Positions 1 to 42,800 of a DNA stretch of 64,000 nt are shown here, one piece after another. The stretch is taken from assembly GCF_037893015.1 (NCBI RefSeq), contig NC_133658.1, positions 176,719,579 through 176,783,578 on the forward strand. Direction: 5' to 3'. The notes beneath the pieces are model-generated. The model was not told the origin of the DNA and made no database searches. It saw nothing but the letters and a program-made list of their open reading frames with translations. Each line of letters begins with the position of its first letter. Position 1 is the first letter of the stretch. This stretch comes from Macrotis lagotis (taxonomy: Eukaryota; Chordata; Mammalia; Peramelemorphia; Peramelidae). Both the position numbers and the translations under genes were made by a program.

Positions 1-36
1 CCAGTGCTCTATCCACTGCGCCACCTAGCCACCCCT
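1..36 (-). mobile_element. SINE, cut by the window edge
   Basis: The reverse-complement 5' part of the SINE ('tctatccactgcgccaccta'); the rest lies upstream of the window. Confidence 0.85.
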
Positions 37-557
37 TACAGCATACATTTTTTAAACACTGTTCACAATATTATAATTAGCTCCACCTACAAAAGCATGA
101 GAAAAGCTCTACAATTATACATTTTTTTTTGTGGAAAACATAGAAAAGAGATTAAAATTTCATTTAAAATATGCTGTTCAAGTGAATTTGTGCTTGAGCT
201 CCTCAATTACCCAGTGTTGATATCAATAACAAATATGAATTTCCCCATTCTATTCTATCAATGATCACCGAGTGGCACCAACACCCTGAAGGGGAAAGAT
301 TCACATGCTTTATGGAGAGTAGTCGAAATGATAAGGCACAAAAGTCCTGAGCTTGGGGCTCCCTTGACAGCCAAGCCTGAAGCAGCTTTTTCAGATCCTG
401 CTTTCTGGTAGTAGAATTGCATAAGAATACCTCTCTAAAACTCCACTTTGGCAGTCCAAGGGGGAAACAGGAGAGGCAGGGCATGGGGAAGGGTAGTCAC
501 ACATGCCTACATAGTATGTTAACCTAATTGTGTTTGTTATTTCTTGAAAACAAACTC
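37..557. other. Intergenic sequence, nothing recognised
   Basis: AT-rich sequence with short chance frames only. I see no gene or clear repeat before the SINE at 558. Confidence 0.5.
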
Positions 558-710
558 TTTTTTTTTTAGGTTTTTGTAAGGCAAATGGGGTTAAATGGCT
601 TGCCCAAGGCCACACAGCTAGGTAATTATTAAGTGTCTGAGGTCAGATTTGAACTCAGGTACTCCTGACTCCAGGACTGGTGCTCTATCCACTGTGCCAC
701 CTAGCTGCCT
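558..710 (-). mobile_element. SINE, antisense
   Basis: A full-length copy beginning with a T-run (tail complement) and ending 'ccacctagctgcct'. Flanks share GA(A/G)AACAAACT, a probable target duplication. Confidence 0.9.
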
Positions 711-3620
711 GAGAACAAACTTTTAAAGGCTAACATTTGTCATTTATTAGGACAATCTCTGGAGGTTAACATCTTTAATTCTTTTTTTTAAGTTCAAACT
801 TATGAAAGTTGTCACCAGGTAACTAAGAAGAATTGGATGAGGAATGGCTGCATTAACAAAGACACAAAGTGAATGAATGACCTGACTTCCCAACAACCTT
901 TGAAGTGACCAACAATAAACCCAGCTGAAGGTCATGCTAGTGTTGAAGCCAACCCTGAGTCATTCAGTGGGTTATGGATCTTCAAGAGACGTGGTATATT
1001 CAAAGACTTTTCTGACTATAGGTTATGGGACTCTTGGACACATCCTGTTTTATGATTTGGGGAATCAACTTATCTCCAGAAACTCCCCTTACTTTTGTTA
1101 TGGGTGCTCTTCCAATATCCTAGTTTTAGAGTGATCTCCTTATCAAGCCTTGAACTGTGGACTTATAACCAAGAATGCCTTCTGATTTGTAAGTCAAAGG
1201 ACAACAACCCAGAAACTAGAATTCTTAACTCCCCCTTTCCTAGGCCATGGGGCTGACTCATTCTTTCTAAATTCACTCTCCCCCCCCAATTCCTTTCCTT
1301 CCTTTGTTAAAAGTATATACTCAAGGGGCAGAGCCAAAATGGTGACAAGAGTGGAGGGTGTCCTAGGAGCTCTCATAAATCTTTGAAACTAAGGACTTTA
1401 ACTAAATTTTTGAGAGACAGAACCCACAGAGGGACCCAATGAGGCAGTGCTCCTACTCAAATTAACCTGAAAAGAGCAGAAAGGCTCTGCTCCCTGGGGT
1501 CGGAGGGGCAGCCCACCAGAAGGGTGGCCCGCCAGAGCCAAAGAACTTCAGCCTCCTGGAGGCAGCCCCAGGGCGCTGGGAGCCATTTCTCCCAGCAGAG
1601 CAGGAGTTTCCTGACCTGCGCCCCGGGGAGCATGGGGTGTGTAGCCCAGCCCTCAGGGCACACATCAAGCTGCCAGGCCACTGCATTCCAGATCCAGGAA
1701 ACAGAAGCTGGCTGAACCTGTAAGCAGGAGCCCCCAGGACATGAGTACATTGAGCTGAGGGAGGGGAGTGAAGAGAGAGAGACTGCTGAGCTCTGTCCTC
1801 TGCCCCTGAAACAGGACTTTGGGGCTCTGACCACATTCAGATCCTGATTGCAGTCTAGCCCCCCCCCCCCAAGAGCAGCAGCCCCCCCCCCACCTCAGCC
1901 CCGTGGCAGAGGGGGGCGCATATGGTCATTCACAGACCAGCAGGGAGGACAGAGGCTCACACACTGAGACCCTTGTGGGAGTGTCCCAAAAGCTCAGGAA
2001 GCACCCCCAAAACAGGCACAGGCTGGGAAAAATGAGTAAGCAGAGAAAAAAAAGAGGAACACAATTGAGAAATATTTTGCAAATGAGCCCAAGAAGGATC
2101 AAAATACTCAGTCTGAAGATGAGGAAGCACAAGCTCCTACATCTAAAGACTCCAAGAAAAACAAAAATTGGGCTCAGGCTATGACAGAGATTTAAAAAGA
2201 CTTTGAAAAGCAAATGAGGGAGTTAGAAGAAAAACTGGGAAAAGAAATGAGAGAGATGCAGGAAAAACATGAAAATGAAGTCAGCAGCCTAGTCAAGGAA
2301 ATCCAAAAAAATGCTGAAGAGAATAGCATGCTAAAAACCAGCTTAGGTCAAATGGATAAAACAATTCGAAACGTTATGGAGGAGAAGAATGTTTTAAAAA
2401 TCAGAATGGGCCAGATGGAAAAAGAGATAAGAAAACTCTTTGAGGAGAACAAATCCTTCAGACAAAGAATAGAATTCAGGGAGATTGATGAATTTGCCAG
2501 AAATCAGGAATCAATACTTCAAAACCAAAACAATGAAAAATTAGAAGAAAATGTGAAATATCTCATTGAAAAAAACAACTGATATGGAAAACAGACTTAG
2601 GAAAGATAATTTAAAAATTATTGGAATACCTGAAAGTCATGATCAGGAAAAGAACTTTGACATCATTTTCAAAGAATTACTATAGGAAAATTGCCCTGAT
2701 ATCCTAGAAGCAGAGGGCAAAATAGAAATGGAGAGAATCCACTGATACCCCCAAGAAAGAGATCCCAAAAAACCAACCCCTAGGAATATCATAGCCAAGT
2801 TCCAGAACTCCTAAGTCAAAGAGAAAATATTACAAGCAGCCAGAAGGGCACAGTTCAAATATCGTGGAGCTGCAGTCAGGATCACACAGGACTTAGCAGC
2901 AGCTACATTGGAAGTTTGTAGGGCTTGGAATACAATATACCAGAAGGCAAAAGAGCTTAGAATGCAATTGAGAATCAACTACCCAGCAAGGCTGAATGTC
3001 CTCTTCCAGGGAAAAAGATGGACTTTCAATGAACCAGGGGAATTTCAAATGTTCCTGTTGGAATGGCCAGAGCTGAACAGAAGGTTTGATCTTCAAATAC
3101 AGGACTAGGATGAAGCATGGAGATTGGAGGAGAGGGGGGGAAATATGAGGGACTTAATGATGAGGAACTGCATGTATTCCTGTATAGAAAAGTGACACTG
3201 ATCATACTCATATGAACCTTCTCAGTTAATAGAGCAGGTAGAGGGAGCTTTTATAGTTGAAGCACAGGAGAAAGCTGAATTCGAAGATAAAATATGGTGT
3301 AAAAATGGAGTCAATAGAAAAAAGGGAAATGTAATGGGAGAAAGAAAAAGGAGAGGGGGAATAGTCCAAGATATTTCATATATTAAATTTTTCTTTATTA
3401 TAATGAGCTATTGCAATGATATGGAAAGGGGGGAGGCAAGGGGGAACAAGGGAATCTTTGCCCTTATCAGAGGTGGCTAGGAGAGGAAACAGCATATATA
3501 CTCAATGGGCTATAGGCATTTGGAGTAAGAAGGGGGGGGGACAGGGGGAAGGGGTGGGATGTGAGTGATGGAGGAGAGGATGGACCATGGGGGGAGAGTG
3601 ATCAGATATAACACATTTTC

Positions 3621-3768
3621 TTTTTTACTTATTGCAAGGGGCTGGGATTGGATGGCCTGTCCGGGACCACAGGGCCAGGTGGATTCTGGGTCTAAGGGGT
3701 GGTATGGGGGCTCAGGGCCTCTTGGCCCCAGGGCCAGGGATCTATCTGTTGTGCCACTCAGTTACCCT
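3621..3768 (-). mobile_element. SINE-derived unit 1 in the HAL1-like 3' region
   Basis: Reads like a diverged reverse-oriented copy of the window's SINE: a T-run, 'attgcaaggggctggga', 'ggaccacagggccag', 'tctatctgttgtgccactca'. It lacks its own clear target duplication, suggesting it belongs to the parent element rather than being a later hit. Confidence 0.6.
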
Positions 3769-3971
3769 ACAGCAGAGTCAGAGTGAAAGGAGAGAGAAAA
3801 TAGTACATGGTAGGGGAGAAATACAAAAGAAGGGATCAGCAATGGCAATGGTGGAAAAATATGGAAGTAACTTTTGTGATGGACTTATCATAAAGAATGT
3901 GATCCACCCACGACAGAGTTGTTGGTGTTGGAACAAAGACTCAAGCACATCTTTTATTATTATTATTATTA

Positions 3972-4118
3972 TTTTTTTGGGGGGGTGCAGGGCAAATGGG
4001 GCTGGGTGGCCTGCCTGGGGCCACATAGCAGGGTGATCCTTGGGTGTCTCAGGCCGGATTTGGCCCTGGGTGCTCTTGACTCAAGGGCCAATGCTCTGTC
4101 CACCACCCAGCCACCCCT
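3972..4118 (-). mobile_element. SINE-derived unit 2 in the HAL1-like 3' region
   Basis: A second reverse-oriented, G-enriched SINE derivative ('gcagggcaaatggggctggg' through 'ctctgtccaccacccag'), flanked by TTA/ATT repeats. It is more similar to the SINE than unit 1. Confidence 0.65.
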
Positions 4119-4150
4119 ACTATTATTACTATTTTATTTTATTTTGGGTA

Positions 4151-4308
4151 TTTTTTTTCTTCTTTTTTGGTTTTTGCAGGGCAGTGGGGTTCGGGTGGCT
4201 TGCATATCACACGGCTAGGTGATTGTTGGGTGTACGGGGCCAGATGTGTACTTGGATGCTCGTGGCTCCAGGGCTGGTGCTCCGTCCATTGCTCCACATG
4301 GCCATACC
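4151..4308 (-). mobile_element. SINE-derived unit 3 in the HAL1-like 3' region
   Basis: A third derivative in the same orientation ('tttttgcagggcagtggggt' to 'tccgtccattgctccacatg'), 33 bp after unit 2 with an ATT-rich spacer. Confidence 0.65.
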
Positions 4309-5107
4309 TACAATTATTATTATTTTTTTTAATTGTAATTTTTTTCTTTCCCCTTTACTTTATCACTGAAGCAAGTCTGTATTTATGGGGGTATCTCGTT
4401 CACTCTTAAACAAGAATATTTTACTAATGTAAAAATAACATTAATTGTACAAAATGAGAATAAATATTAAATTTAAAAAAAAGTATATACTCTTCCCATC
4501 CATTACTTGTTCTGGTCAACACAAATTGTACAGTACTTGTGCTTTATATTTTTCCTTCCATGATTAATAAAATACCTTTAATTTCTCAGGCATCATCTTG
4601 CTCTGGTTTTCTTCCCTTTAGGGAAAAGTGATTTAAATTCCAAGAACTGACCTTAGTACACCAGGTTGCTTCTCCTTTGGGAGAGAGATTTAATCACGGG
4701 AGGCCCTGATAGTTTGAATGAAAAAACCAACATTATAACCTAGATATGATCAAAATCCTTTATCAGTTTTAAAGTAGTGTTTTTAATCCATTGGATAAAA
4801 GCAGGAAATGTGTCTGTGATATAAAAATAGAAGTGAGTTAATCTGTTCATCATTTTAGTCTAATGATGAATAAACTTGGTTCAACAATTTGAGTCAAGCC
4901 CCAGAGAGAGAATTGTTCTTGGAATAAGAATTTCTCTCATTCTTGCCTCTCCCTCCTACCCACAGACTTTGTCCCTAGTGATAATGGCTCAATAGTAAAT
5001 AATGCAAAAGCTGGGGTCTGAGACACTGGTCTACAGAAAATAGCACATCCATTTCTATTATCTTTCTTGGTAGCCCAAAAGGGACTTCAAACCACACCCC
5101 CAGGTAC

Positions 5108-5340
5108 CTTGGGCAGATAGGTGGCACAATGGCTTTAAATCAGGAAGCAAGAGTTCAAATTTGGACTTGGCACTGTCTGATCCTGGGCAAGTCAGTTAAT
5201 CTGTTTGTTTCAGTTTCCTCAGCTACAAAACAGGAATAATTCCATTTCCTTCCCTGGATTGTGGGGAGGAGCAAGGGAGATAATATTAGTAAAGTAGACT
5301 TAACACATTGCCTGATAGGAAGTAGGCCTTATGTAATGTT
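5108..5340 (+). mobile_element. MIR-class SINE, old
   Basis: Diverged MIR-like text: 'gagttcaaatttggacttgg', 'cctgggcaagtcagttaatc', 'gtttcctcagctacaaaaca'. The edges are approximate. Confidence 0.65.
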
Positions 5341-5704
5341 TATTACTCTCTTCCCTTCCAATCTGTGGCTTCCTTTGTTGTCTTCCCTCTTTAGAATGTA
5401 CACTCTTTGAGGGCAAGAACTGTCTTTTTGCTTTGGTGTCTTGGCACCTGGTGCTCCAAGGAAAAGTAGTTTCCTGGAAGATGACTCCTTAAAACAGAGA
5501 GAAGCCAAGGCAAATGCACTAACCCTTTGAAGAAAGACACACATAAGGGAAAACTAAGAGGACTCTGGACAAAAAAGAAAGCTCTTCCAGTAACAAGGAG
5601 TTAGTTTTAAGTAATCCCTTTGACAAGTGTTCCTTACACATTACCTCCCTCTAGATGTACTTTAAAACTGATTATTTGGGGAGGTCCAGAGTTCATGTTA
5701 TTTT

Positions 5705-5846
5705 GGGCACCTAGGTGACGCAGTGGATAGAGCACCCATCCTGGAGTCAGGAGGACCTGATTTCAAATGCGACCTCAGACACTTAATAATTGTGTGACCT
5801 TAGGCAAGTCACTTAACCCCATTGCCTTAAATTAAAAAAAAAAAAG
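5705..5846 (+). mobile_element. SINE, sense
   Basis: Nearly full length ('cctaggtgacgcagtggata' to 'attgccttaaattaaaa'). The 22 bp before it and its first 5 bp are identical to those at another SINE 1.25 kb away (see findings). No target duplication is evident. Confidence 0.9.
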
Positions 5847-6900
5847 TAAAACTAACTACTCTGTTCTTTTATATAGTTGTGGGAAAGTATGCAATCTTAG
5901 TAGATGCCTTGACTAGAAAGTTTATTCTCTGGCTCTGAGTGTTACGAAGAATTACACAGGTGAGCATTTGCCAGATATGGGACCCAGCCAATCTGAATTA
6001 ATCTGAGGCAAAACAAATAAAAAAGCCATAAGGTGCCTGAGGCTACTTACTTTAGGGGACTCCAACAACCTGAAAACATCACCATACATGAGTACAACTC
6101 ATCTGTGATACAAACCTGGGTCATCAAGAAAAATATTGTCTGAAAAGTCCAGCTGTGAAAGGAAATAAAAGTACATTAATTTGAAGAAAGATTTCTATGT
6201 AACATGGTTGTTTCAGAGCAAAGAATTTTTTTAAAAAAAGGAAATTTTTCCCTCAGCTGTCCAAAACTCATTTTCCCAGGAGATCCAGATAGGCAAGTTC
6301 TCCCTACATAACTTATAAAGTAATTTTGCCTTTATTGTATCTGACAAGTAAGAATATGAAAATCTACATAAATAAGCCTTTTTTCTTTTTTTGAAGACAT
6401 TGTAAAAGACTTCTTAGTAGTTCAGATACTTGAGTGGATTTCATCAGTAATAAGAAATCCCTCCAATGGTTCAGATCAAGATCCCTCCCTCTCACTCTCT
6501 GATCCTAGACAACCTCTCAAAGTGTAGGAAGCTCCTTTAGTACATTTTCACAGAGGTACCAAGGTAGCACTTGGACTATATTGCAAGTATCTAAATGATA
6601 ACTCAAAAGATTTTATTTTTAAATGGTTGTCAGTTTTAGATTCTGAGAAAATCATTGCTTTCTATTTCATCTATATAGGTTTCTGTTTTCCTTTTTCAAT
6701 TTATGTCCTAAAATAAATTTCCCAAATGAAAACAGATACACCACAGAAATTCTTTACGGAATGCTTTTAATTTTTATTTTTTGGTTCTCTCTTGGTACTT
6801 CCATTGGAAAACATTTTTTTCCCATAATGCTACTTCTTTTCTGTATGAGTGCAGACACAAGATTAAATTAAACAAAAAATAGCTTATCAAGGGAGAAACT
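5847..6900. other. 3' flank of NDUFAF5, unassigned
   Basis: AT-rich, non-coding in all frames; no convincing repeat or RNA gene seen. Confidence 0.5.
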
Positions 6901-6947
6901 ATGGTACAGTGTAAAGTGCTTGATTTGGTGTCAAAGGTCCAGAGTTC

Positions 6948-7088
6948 ATGTTATTTTGGGCAGTGGATAGAGCACCGGTGCTGGAGTTAGAGGACCTGAG
7001 TTCAAATTTGACCTCAGACACTTAGTAATTGTGAGACCTTGGGCATGTCACTTAACCCCATTGCCTTGCAAAAACAAACAAACAAAAA
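6948..7088 (+). mobile_element. SINE, sense, inserted in an older MIR-class SINE
   Basis: Bracketed by an exact 11-bp duplication GTCCAGAGTTC (6937-6947 and 7089-7099). It lacks 13 bp near its 5' end relative to the neighbouring copy, between two GCA triplets. The interrupted host repeat resumes as 'taaatctaactctaaacc' and ends near 7180. Confidence 0.9.
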
Positions 7089-7209
7089 GTCCAGAGTTCT
7101 AAATCTAACTCTAAACCAAAATTACTATGGATCTTTTTCCTCATCTGCAAACTGAAGGGGTTAGAGATGATTCTATTCAGAAATGAATGAGACACTAAAA
7201 TTCTACCAA

Positions 7210-8745
7210 GTCACTTCTCAACAGAATTCTGTTGGAAGTGACCCTAAGCAGCTCATCTAATCCAAGGAATATCGCACACCAAATCTCCAGGATGCCATAC
7301 TTGACAAGTAGCATGATCTAGTCTAATATTTTATTGAAGAACTCCAAGGATAATCCATTCTCATATCTCTACCCTGGGTCCTCTGACTGATGAACTTTCA
7401 CCTCATCTTTCTGATGTCCAGGTCTCCATACTACTTTCCACCTATTACTCCTCACCATGATGCTAAGCAGGTCCAAGGCCTACGCAGAGCAGAATACAGT
7501 GAGATTACCTCCTTAACAATTAATTAAATACCTCTGATGTGGAAAGCAAGAGCAATTAAGTCCCAAAGCCTTCTTTTTCAAGAAACTAAATTTTCATCAG
7601 TGCCTCTGCTTGGTTTTAACTTCATGAAAAGCATGCCCCTTCATGGATACCTCCTTGAAGATCCCCACTCCCATTTATATTCTTGAAGTTATGCCCCTCT
7701 TAATGTATCCCAAGTTCCCATTAGACTTTGACAACTTCATCACACAACTGCATTTTAGAATATCCACTAAAATCTCCAGGTTTTCTCCTAACCTATACCT
7801 TCATCTTAAATTTGTGTACTTAGATTTTAGACTTTACATTTTACATTATTGAATTTGGTTCTAGCAAGGAAAATCCTTTTGAATTCTGTCCTCTATTGTA
7901 TTCACTATCCCTCCTAGTTTTGCATGCCATGTCTACTTTTCTGGAAGTAACTGATAAGCCACATAGGTTTCAGGGAAACCCTATAGGAGACCTCCTATCA
8001 TAATTACATCAAGTCATTTGCCACTTTGACCAACCAATTCTGAATCCATCTAATTGCCATTTCACCTAATTCACACTGTTCCATTTTCACATTAACAGCA
8101 TGAAATATTTTATGAAAACCTTTTCTAAAATATAGGTAAGCTATATTCATAATGTAATCTTGTAAAAAAAAGAGCCTGGCATGACCTATTCTTGATGAAG
8201 TCAACAAGTGCTTTATGATACCTGCTGCCCCTTTTAGATTCTTGCCATCCGCTTTGTAAATGACCCATTCTAGAAATAGTCCAGGAATAAACTTAGGCTC
8301 ACTGGCATAGTTTTTCCTGTTCTCATTTTGAAAATGAGAAAATTTTCTGGTACCTCTCATCTCCTATAATCTTTTGTCTATCATAAGATAGTAGCTTAGC
8401 AATCATGTGTCCATTCTGTCAGGACCCAAGGATAAAGTTTATCTGAGTGAAGAGGTTTAAATTAACTGACAGCTTGGTGTTCTCTTAGTATATTCTTTAG
8501 TTATAGTTATTTTTGGTTTTTCATCTCCCAATACAAAGACCATTCTTTTTTAGAGAGAAAAATTGGGGTAAAGTAAGACTTGAGCAATTCTGCCTTCTGT
8601 GTTGTTAGTGGTTAGTGGTCATCGTCATCATCATCATCATCCTATCCTCCCTAAGCAAAGTTTCTATCCTCAACTTAATCCTTCTTCTAACAAAACAGCT
8701 GAAAGCAAAAAGCAACATCCTTTGTAGTCCTTAGTTTGCTTGTAG
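7210..8745 (+). mobile_element. L3/CR1-like LINE remnant
   Basis: Long diverged block whose wording matches the conserved mammalian CR1/L3 sequence: 'cctggcatgacctattcttg', 'ggaataaacttaggctcact', 'tgagcaattctgccttctgt'. A second copy of the same family lies at 15540-16640. No coding capacity remains. Confidence 0.6.
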
Positions 8746-8879
8746 CCTCAAGTCACTTGCAGACTGATTAAAACAGTAGAGGAAATAGAGAAGTTGACCA
8801 TTCTCTCTGAAGTGGCAGGAGAGAGATGACTTTGACTGGGTAAGCATGGATTCTTTTGTCTTTTTAAAAATTGAGGGTG

Positions 8880-9818
8880 ATCAACTGACAAATGGTCAAA
8901 GGATCTGCAAAGGCAATTTTCAGATGAGATCAAAGCAATCCACAGTCATATGAAAAACTGCTTTAAATCATTACTTATTAGAGAAATGCAAATTAAAGTT
9001 TCTCTGAGGTACCACCTCACACCTCTCAGACTGGCCAATATGATCAAAAAAGGATAATGATCATTGTTGGAAGGGTTGTGGGAAATTTGGGACATTATTA
9101 CATTGCTGGTGGAGCTGTGAACTCATCCAACCTTTCTGGAGAGGAATTTGGAACTACACCCAAAGGGCAACAAAAATGTGCATACCCTTTGATCCAGCAA
9201 TACCACTACTGAGTCTATACCCTGAAGGGATGATGAAAAAGGATAAAAAACATCACTTGTACAAAAATACTCATAGCAGCCCCATTGGAATTAGAAATCA
9301 AGTAAATGTCCTTCAATTGGGGAATGGCTTAGCAAACTGTGGTATGCCATGGAACACTATTGTTCTATTAGAAACCATGAGGGAATGGGAATTCAGGGAA
9401 GCCTGGAGGGATTTGCATGAACTGATGCTGAGTGAGATGAGCAGGACCAGAAAAACATTGCTCTTAACAGCAACATTGATGGACCCATCAGAGCAACAAT
9501 CAGGGACAATTTGGGGCTGTCTGCAAAGGAGAATACCATCTGTATCCAGAGAAAGAACTGTGGAGTTTGAACAAATTTTATTACCTTTAATTTAGAAAAA
9601 AGCTGATATCTTATTGTATGATCTTGCTATCTCTTATACTTTGTTTCTTCCTTAAGGATATGATTTCTCTCTCATCACATTCAATTTGGTTCAATGTATA
9701 CCATGGAAAAAAAATGTAAAAACTGGCAAATTACCTTCTGTGGGGGGTGGGGGGAGGGAAGTAAGATCAGGGGAAAAATTGTAAACCTCAAAATAAATAA
9801 AATCTTTAAGTATATAAA
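8880..9818 (+). mobile_element. L1, 5'-truncated
   Basis: An exact 14-bp target duplication AAAAATTGAGGGTG (8866-8879 and 9819-9832) brackets the ORF2 C-terminus and 3' UTR. Translated pieces include the L1 signatures RYHLTPLRLANM, LHCWWSCELIQPFWREIW and CIPFDPAIPLLSLYPE. The 3' UTR has a G-rich tract (9740-9758), typical of mammalian L1. Good conservation and an exact duplication suggest a fairly young insertion. Confidence 0.93.
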
Positions 9819-9832
9819 AAAAATTGAGGGTG

Positions 9833-10461
9833 GTCTTAAGAGACCAATATACCAAGATTATCTTTTTACAAGACAGAATTATAGTAAGGTTCATTTTCTC
9901 TCCTCTTCTTCCAGGCAAATAAAATAGCAAGCAACAAGATATTTAAAAGAAGTCATTGTAAAGTCTGCATTTTCAAAGTGAATAAACTGGTGCTCCTGAG
10001 TAGCCTGTCTACCTTTCTGTCTCCCTGGTTCTCTATTCTCCTCCTGTACCCTTCAACCCATCCCCCTAGAATTAGTCTTCCCTCAGAAATTTCAAAGAGA
10101 GGCAGGTATAAAAATGTGAAAAATATCAGCAGTAGCAATCTTTTCCATCAATTTTGAAATTAACATAAATTAACATACTTGAAGATACCTCAGAGATGTT
10201 TTCTGGCTGATTCTGCAGTATTACCCAAATCACTAGAGGACAGTATCAAACCAAAAATAGAAAGCATGTGAAAGTGGATAGTTACTAAATATAGGCCTGC
10301 TGTTGTTTTTTAGTAAGAATTGTAATCATTTTATTTATAAGAACTTTGTTTATTGTTTCCTGCTTCAATGTATAATTATAACAGATGCAAAAGATAGCAA
10401 TTTTGGATGAGAAAATAAATTAGAAATTGTATCAACATTGAATATTTATTGTGATCAAAAG
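9833..10461. other. NDUFAF5: NDUFAF5 3' UTR and downstream flank
   Basis: Non-coding; contains candidate poly(A) hexamers for NDUFAF5 just below 10462. The UTR end cannot be placed from sequence alone. Confidence 0.55.
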
Positions 10462-41322
<30,861 letters not shown>

Positions 41323-41660
41323 GCCGGCCGGCCGCCTCCGGCGTCCTCGCGACACGCCTCCCGTCAGCCCCCGGCGCCGACGCGCCTGCGCCGTCGCGTC
41401 CGTGCGTAAGCTACGGCGCCACGGAAGGACGCTTTTCGACAGAAGCGTTTGAACTGACCCCGGTCGCTTGCCGTAGCTCCAAAGTTTGGCGCAAAGGCTT
41501 GTGGGTCCGACTTTCTCCACGTGACGCGGCTTGCGGGCTCGGTGCGCGCATGCCCGTAAGCCATTCTCAGAGAGTCGCCCTGCGTGGTGGACGGTCTTAC
41601 TCGAATCGGCTGCTTTCCTCCTCCTGCTCCTTTCGGGAAGTAGCAGCCGGTCCTTGGAGG
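41323..41660. promoter_or_regulatory. Bidirectional NDUFAF5/ESF1 promoter
   Basis: About 340 bp separates the NDUFAF5 start codon from the putative ESF1 exon 1 donor. It is GC- and CpG-rich with no evident TATA box. Seen motifs: an E-box CACGTGAC (41518-41525), and NRF1-like cores GCGCATGC (41546-41553) and GCGCCTGCGC (41382-41391). NRF1 commonly controls nuclear-encoded mitochondrial genes, which fits NDUFAF5. Start sites are not visible directly. Confidence 0.8.
41575..41659 (+). other. ESF1: ESF1 non-coding exon 1 (5' UTR), putative
   Basis: The stretch ends TTGGAG|GTGAGG, a strong donor at 41660, and contains a pyrimidine-rich TTTCCTCCTCCTGCTCC segment. Human ESF1 starts with a non-coding exon. 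The 5' edge is a guess; a second possible donor (GTAGGC) lies 5 bp further on. Confidence 0.6.
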
Positions 41661-42194
41661 TGAGGTAGGCGAACTGCCCGGCCCGGGTGCCCGGGTGCCC
41701 GGCTGCCGGATGCTAGGGCTGTGGACGCGGACGGAGCGGGAAGCCCCGAGTTCAAACTCGCCCGGGCCCGGCGACCCTCTGCCTCAATTTCTCATTTGTA
41801 AAACGGGAGTCACCTTCGCCGGCTTGTTAATACATTTTTTTCGAAACACTTTTTTTTTCCCCCGAAAAATGAGACATAATCTAGCGCATCCCACACGTGA
41901 GCTCTCGTTATTCCCTTCTCCATCCTTACCGAGTTGGGGAGGCCGCGGGGCAGAGATGCCAAGCCCCGGAGGCGGCTGAGTAGGAAACCTGCCGTCCCTG
42001 GGGAAAAGACCCCGGCACTTCCCTGCACTTGCCAGCACTACCTGCGGGAACCCACTGAGGGCAGAGGAAGCTGGTGCTGGACGAGTTTCAACTCTAAAAC
42101 GTAAAGATAGAGGGGGAAGTCTTTGTATTTATGTTGATATTTTGTTTTGGAGATTTTTGGGGTGATAATTTTTATCACTTAAGATTTCCTTGGA

Positions 42195-42302
42195 GGGGAG
42201 GGCAGGAGGACCTGAGTTCTGATGTTTAATAATTACCTAGCTGTGTGACCTTGGGCAAGCCACTTAACCCCATTTGCCTTGCAAAAAAAACTAAAAAAAA
42301 AA
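42195..42302 (+). mobile_element. SINE, sense, truncated, ESF1 intron 1
   Basis: Duplication AAGATTT(C/T)CTTGGA at 42181-42194 and 42303-42316, one mismatch. The 5' third and part of the middle are missing. Confidence 0.92.
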
Positions 42303-42487
42303 AAGATTTTCTTGGAAAGGATAGATGTTCCAACATCCCTTGTTAAAGTTTTCTTTTGTATAGGGTGATTATCTGATTATCCTGGGGAAAAAAAGTGGGA
42401 AACCTGGTCCAATCAAGAGGCTGGCTTTTGAAAAGAAAAATTGAATTCAGGATGTACCCGTAGATGTCATAACTGAAACCCACTTTT

Positions 42488-42630
42488 TTTTTTTTTTAGG
42501 ATTTTGCAAGGCAAATGGGGTTAAAGTGGCTTGCCCAAGGTCACACAGTTAAGTAATTATTAAGTGGTCTGAGGTCTGATTTGAACTCAGGTACTCTTGA
42601 CTCCAGGACCGGTGCTCTATCCACTGCACC
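42488..42630 (-). mobile_element. SINE, antisense, near ESF1 exon 2
   Basis: Duplication ACTGAAACC(C/T)ACTTTT on both sides. It ends about 135 bp before the exon 2 acceptor. Confidence 0.93.
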
Positions 42631-42800
42631 ACTGAAACCTACTTTTTAGAGAATAATGGAAAGGTTTTTTTTGTCATGGCTTGCTTTCATGTGATTCTTT
42701 CTCGAAAATATTTTTTGTTAGTAAACAAACCCTCTTACTAGTATTTTTTTTTCCAATTTTAAGGTTATTCAGGGCATTTAGTCAAGGAGGAAGCTTAAAA

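Larger units (their letters stand above)
1323..4478 (+). mobile_element. HAL1-like LINE (ORF1 only), full-length insertion
   Basis: A 3.16-kb insertion bracketed by a perfect 14-bp target-site duplication AAAAGTATATACTC (1309-1322 and 4479-4492) and ending in an A-rich tail. The order is: a GC- and C-rich 5' UTR beginning GGGGCAGAGCC (to about 2030); an L1-type ORF1 (about 2033-3108) with a long coiled coil, an RRM-like NLKIIGIPES and the C-terminal segment YRGAAVRITQDLA; then about 1.37 kb of 3' region with G-rich tracts and three SINE-derived units. ORF1 carries several stops or frame changes. No reverse transcriptase is present, as in half-L1 (HAL1) elements that borrow L1 enzymes. Internal deletion of a normal L1 is the alternative. 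Confidence 0.8.
880..4731 (+). mobile_element. Possible solo LTR fossil split by the HAL1-like insertion
   Basis: The flanks 880-1308 and 4493-4731 look like one older element: a TATA-like segment at the insertion point, then AATAAA about 80 bp later followed by a short U5-like end. No internal retroviral region is seen. This rests on layout only; family and age are unknown and the call is weak. Confidence 0.25.

Noticed and set aside
1457-1836. Two overlapping antisense open frames of about 125 codons
   Set aside because: They lie in the GC-rich 5' UTR of the HAL1-like element on its opposite strand, with no homology and low-complexity composition.
8622-8641. Short (CAT)n run
   Set aside because: About six units; ordinary low-complexity sequence.
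9176-9595. A 139-codon open frame
   Set aside because: It is the C-terminal end of L1 ORF2 within an insertion bracketed by an exact target duplication.
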